A DNA stretch of 64,000 nucleotides from VBDM01 sp035702665 (GTDB lineage Bacteria; Pseudomonadota; Gammaproteobacteria; Burkholderiales; SG8-39): positions 68,292-132,291 of the forward strand of contig DASSQD010000097.1 in NCBI GenBank assembly GCA_035702665.1, in the 5' to 3' direction. Each line of letters starts with the position of its first letter. The first letter of the stretch is position 1. This document shows positions 62,114-64,000 of this stretch, one piece after another. The notes beneath the pieces were generated by a model, which worked only from the letters and a program-made list of their open reading frames with translations, was not told the DNA's origin and searched no databases. A program made the translations under genes and the position numbers.

Positions 62114-62975
62114 CGTCTTGGGTCGAGATGGCCATTTCAGCCATGCAGGCGGACAGGGAGCGCGGCCATTCGGGCAGTTCGATGCCGAAGGTCTTCAGCT
62201 TTGCGCATGACAGGACCGAATTGGCAGGGCGTCTTGCGACAGGGTGGAACTCGCCAGTGGATATCGGCGTTACCGGTGTCCCAATTCCCGCAATCTCAAG
62301 GAGCGTGCTCGCGAAGCGGCACCAGCTGGTACTGCCTGCGGCCGTCAAGTGATAGAGGCCTTGGATGCTTTCCGCAACGCTCGCCTCCGCCAGTTTGGCA
62401 GTCGCTGTGGCAATGTCCCGGCACCACGTCGGCGCTCCGATCTGGTCGTCCACGACCCGGATCTCGCGGCGCTCTCTGGCCAGCCGGAGCATGGTGAGCA
62501 GGAAGTTTGCCCCGCGAGCACCATACACCCAGCTCGTGCGAAGGATCAGGTGCCTGCAGCCGCTCGCCTGGATCGCTTGTTCTCCCTGGAGCTTGCTGCG
62601 ACCGTAGACGCTGAGCGGATTCGGAGGGTCCGTCTCGACGTAGGCCGCCGCCTTCGTGCCGTCGAACACGTAGTCCGTCGAGTAGTGGATGAGCGTAGCG
62701 CCGAGGCGCAGGACTTCCCCGGCGAGAATTCCCGGCGCTTCGGCGTTGATCCGCCTCGCGAGCTCGGGCTCGGACTCGGCGCGATCCACCGCGGTATACG
62801 CCCCGGCGTTGACAACAACGTCGGGTTTGACCGCGCGAACCCGTCCCGCAATCTGGTCCGGTTCAGCGAGGTCGAGCGAGGATCGATCGAAAGCGAAAAC
62901 CTCCCCGATGCGCGCCAGGCTTCGTTCGAGCTCCCACCCGACCTGGCCGTTTCTGCCAGTTAGGAGAATCCTCAC
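62079..62975 (-). CDS. rfbD: dTDP-4-dehydrorhamnose reductase
   Basis: Last enzyme of dTDP-L-rhamnose synthesis, 298 residues from GTG 62975. ILLTGRNGQVGWELER is the NAD(P)-binding motif, DVVVNAGAYTAVDRAE and STDYVFDG are family hallmarks, and SVYGRSKLQGE contains the catalytic Tyr and Lys. The GTG overlaps the rfbC stop (GTGA). The C-terminal end reads beyond the next gene start. The operon order is rfbA, rfbC, rfbD. Confidence 0.93.
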   Translation of the reverse strand: MRILLTGRNGQVGWELERSLARIGEVFAFDRSSLDLAEPDQIAGRVRAVKPDVVVNAGAYTAVDRAESEPELARRINAEAPGILAGEVLRLGATLIHYSTDYVFDGTKAAAYVETDPPNPLSVYGRSKLQGEQAIQASGCRHLILRTSWVYGARGANFLLTMLRLARERREIRVVDDQIGAPTWCRDIATATAKLAEASVAESIQGLYHLTAAGSTSWCRFASTLLEIAGIGTPVTPISTGEFHPVARRPANSVLSCAKLKTFGIELPEWPRSLSACMAEMAISTQDDAPDRQQPRAG

Positions 62976-63514
62976 GGAAACACTTCGGCGTCGCGCAGCC
63001 GCAGGCCGGCGGCGTCCTTGGGCGACAGTATCGGAGGCACGGCCAGGGGCCAGTCGATCCCGAGTTCCGGATCGTTCCATGCGATCGAGCGTTCGAATTC
63101 GGGCGCGTAGAAGTCGGTGGTCTTGTAGAGCACCTCGGCAAAGTCGCTCAGCACGCAGAATCCGTGCGCGAATCCGACCGGAACCCACAGCATTTTCTTC
63201 GACTCCGCACTCAGCCGCGCCCCTTCCCACCTACCGAACGTAGGAGAGCTGCGCCGAACGTCCAAAGCCACGTCGAAGATTTCGCCCGTGAGCACGCGGA
63301 CGAGCTTGCCCTGCGGCTGGCGCACCTGGTAGTGCAGGCCGCGCAGCACGCCCCTCTCCGAGCGTGAATGGTTGTCCTGAACGAAGCTCGCCCGGATTCC
63401 GGCGCGCTCGAATTCCCTTTGGTTCCAGCTCTCGAAGAAAGAACCGCGTGCGTCGCCGAAGACCTCAGGCTCGATCAACAGCACTTCCGGTAGGCGCGTG
63501 GGGTTGACCTTCAT
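62972..63514 (-). CDS. rfbC: dTDP-4-dehydrorhamnose 3,5-epimerase
   Basis: Cupin-fold epimerase of 180 residues. EVLLIEPEVFGDARGSFFES, FVQDNHSRSERGVLRGLHYQ with the catalytic His, and the KTTDFYAPEFER segment with the catalytic Tyr are present. Lies between rfbA and rfbD with short overlaps at both ends. Confidence 0.95.
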   Translation of the reverse strand: MKVNPTRLPEVLLIEPEVFGDARGSFFESWNQREFERAGIRASFVQDNHSRSERGVLRGLHYQVRQPQGKLVRVLTGEIFDVALDVRRSSPTFGRWEGARLSAESKKMLWVPVGFAHGFCVLSDFAEVLYKTTDFYAPEFERSIAWNDPELGIDWPLAVPPILSPKDAAGLRLRDAEVFP

Positions 63515-64000
63515 TCAAGCGGCATTCGCCCGCCACTCTTCACCACCGACAGCAGGTACCGTCCGTAAGCGCTGCTTCCCATCCGCGCGGCCAATTTCTC
63601 CAGGTCTGCGTCCTTTATGAAGCCCATGTGCCAGGCAACCTCTTCGGGACAGCCTATCTTGAGTCCCTGGCGGCGCTCGACGGTCTCGATGAACTGGCTC
63701 GCCTCGAGCAGGGACTCTGGCGTGCCGGTATCCAGCCATGCGTGCCCGCGACCCAGCTTCACGACGTGCAGGTTCTTATCCTCCAGGTAGCGGCGGTTGA
63801 CATCGGTAATCTCGAGTTCGCCGCGCGCTGAGGGCCGCAAGGACTTTGCGATGCGAACGACGTCGTTGTCGTAGAAGTAAAGTCCGGTGACTGCGTACGA
63901 TGATTTCGGTCGGGTCGGCTTCTCCTCGATGCGTACCGGCTCCTCCCCCGAGAACTCGATCACGCCATATCTCTCCGGATCGTGAACTCGATACGCGAAC
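63511..64000 (-). CDS. rfbA: Glucose-1-phosphate thymidylyltransferase, partial
   Basis: The N-terminal part lies beyond the window: the frame is open to the edge and the first visible residues are FAYRVHDPERYGVIEF. The C-terminal half is complete with VRIEEKPTRPKSSYAVTGLYFYDN, GELEITDVNRRYL and HAWLDTGTPESLLEAS, hallmarks of RfbA/RmlA. It starts dTDP-L-rhamnose synthesis by forming dTDP-glucose. It overlaps rfbC by four bases; rfbB is presumably upstream of the window edge. Confidence 0.93.
   Translation of the reverse strand, partial: FAYRVHDPERYGVIEFSGEEPVRIEEKPTRPKSSYAVTGLYFYDNDVVRIAKSLRPSARGELEITDVNRRYLEDKNLHVVKLGRGHAWLDTGTPESLLEASQFIETVERRQGLKIGCPEEVAWHMGFIKDADLEKLAARMGSSAYGRYLLSVVKSGGRMPLE

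Overview
The window looks like chromosomal DNA of a GC-rich betaproteobacterium, probably Burkholderiales-related. This rests on gene content: a lone Bug-type solute receptor, a class I PHA synthase, a MerR-controlled leucine/isovalerate (liu) cluster, a ribosomal THX gene, the neighbourhood TIGR02449 - zapA - 6S RNA - EVE-domain gene, and hemE beside priA. I see no tRNA or rRNA gene, IS element, prophage or CRISPR array.

Layout. 1-9513: the end of a branched-chain-amino-acid-type ABC uptake operon (receptor, LivF-like ATPase), a Bug receptor, a divergent YeiH-type exporter with a 52-residue membrane protein, then a tightly packed set holding a PaaK-like CoA ligase without the usual P-loop, a hydrolase, a CaiB/AMACR-like CoA transferase, a methyltransferase and an unknown exported protein. 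9510-17482 (minus strand): the liu leucine/isovalerate degradation operon with its MerR regulator. It lacks the carboxylase alpha gene (liuD), and its HMG-CoA lyase carries an in-frame amber codon. 17551-20366: a metallo-beta-lactamase-fold hydrolase and PHA synthase. 20359-27884: housekeeping genes (metal/corrinoid receptor-like protein, SDR, two DsbA-like proteins, SPOR protein, argS, THX, priA). 27885-28216: AT-richer gap with DnaA-box-like sites, then hemE, an EVE protein, 6S RNA, zapA and a zapB-like gene.

30664-42763 (plus strand): a cobalamin riboswitch drives btuB; btuF lies one gene further on, after a heptosyltransferase-like gene. These lead into a lipopolysaccharide core cluster (several GT9 and GT4 transferases, msbA, a DUF4254 protein). 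42732-64000: a large surface-polysaccharide locus. Its minus-strand half encodes a WecA-like transferase, a WbpM/PglF-type dehydratase, an aminotransferase, a PglD-like acetyltransferase, a PglC-like transferase, a PglA-like glycosyltransferase, epimerases and an O-antigen ligase/polymerase. Its plus-strand half encodes ManC, a flippase, methyltransferases, GT2 enzymes and a GMD-like enzyme. The window ends in a dTDP-L-rhamnose operon (rfbD, rfbC, partial rfbA).

How the parts fit. The polysaccharide locus appears to make at least three nucleotide-sugar families (UDP-4-keto-6-deoxy-GlcNAc products, GDP-mannose products, dTDP-L-rhamnose), assemble them on undecaprenyl phosphate, flip them with Wzx and polymerise or ligate them. 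The liu operon, as read here, is broken at two consecutive steps. No wholly new multi-gene system could be proven from sequence alone. The strongest leads are the decaying liu operon, the DnaA-box cluster, the single-dehydratase/two-fate amino-sugar branch, and the unusual CoA ligase neighbourhood.
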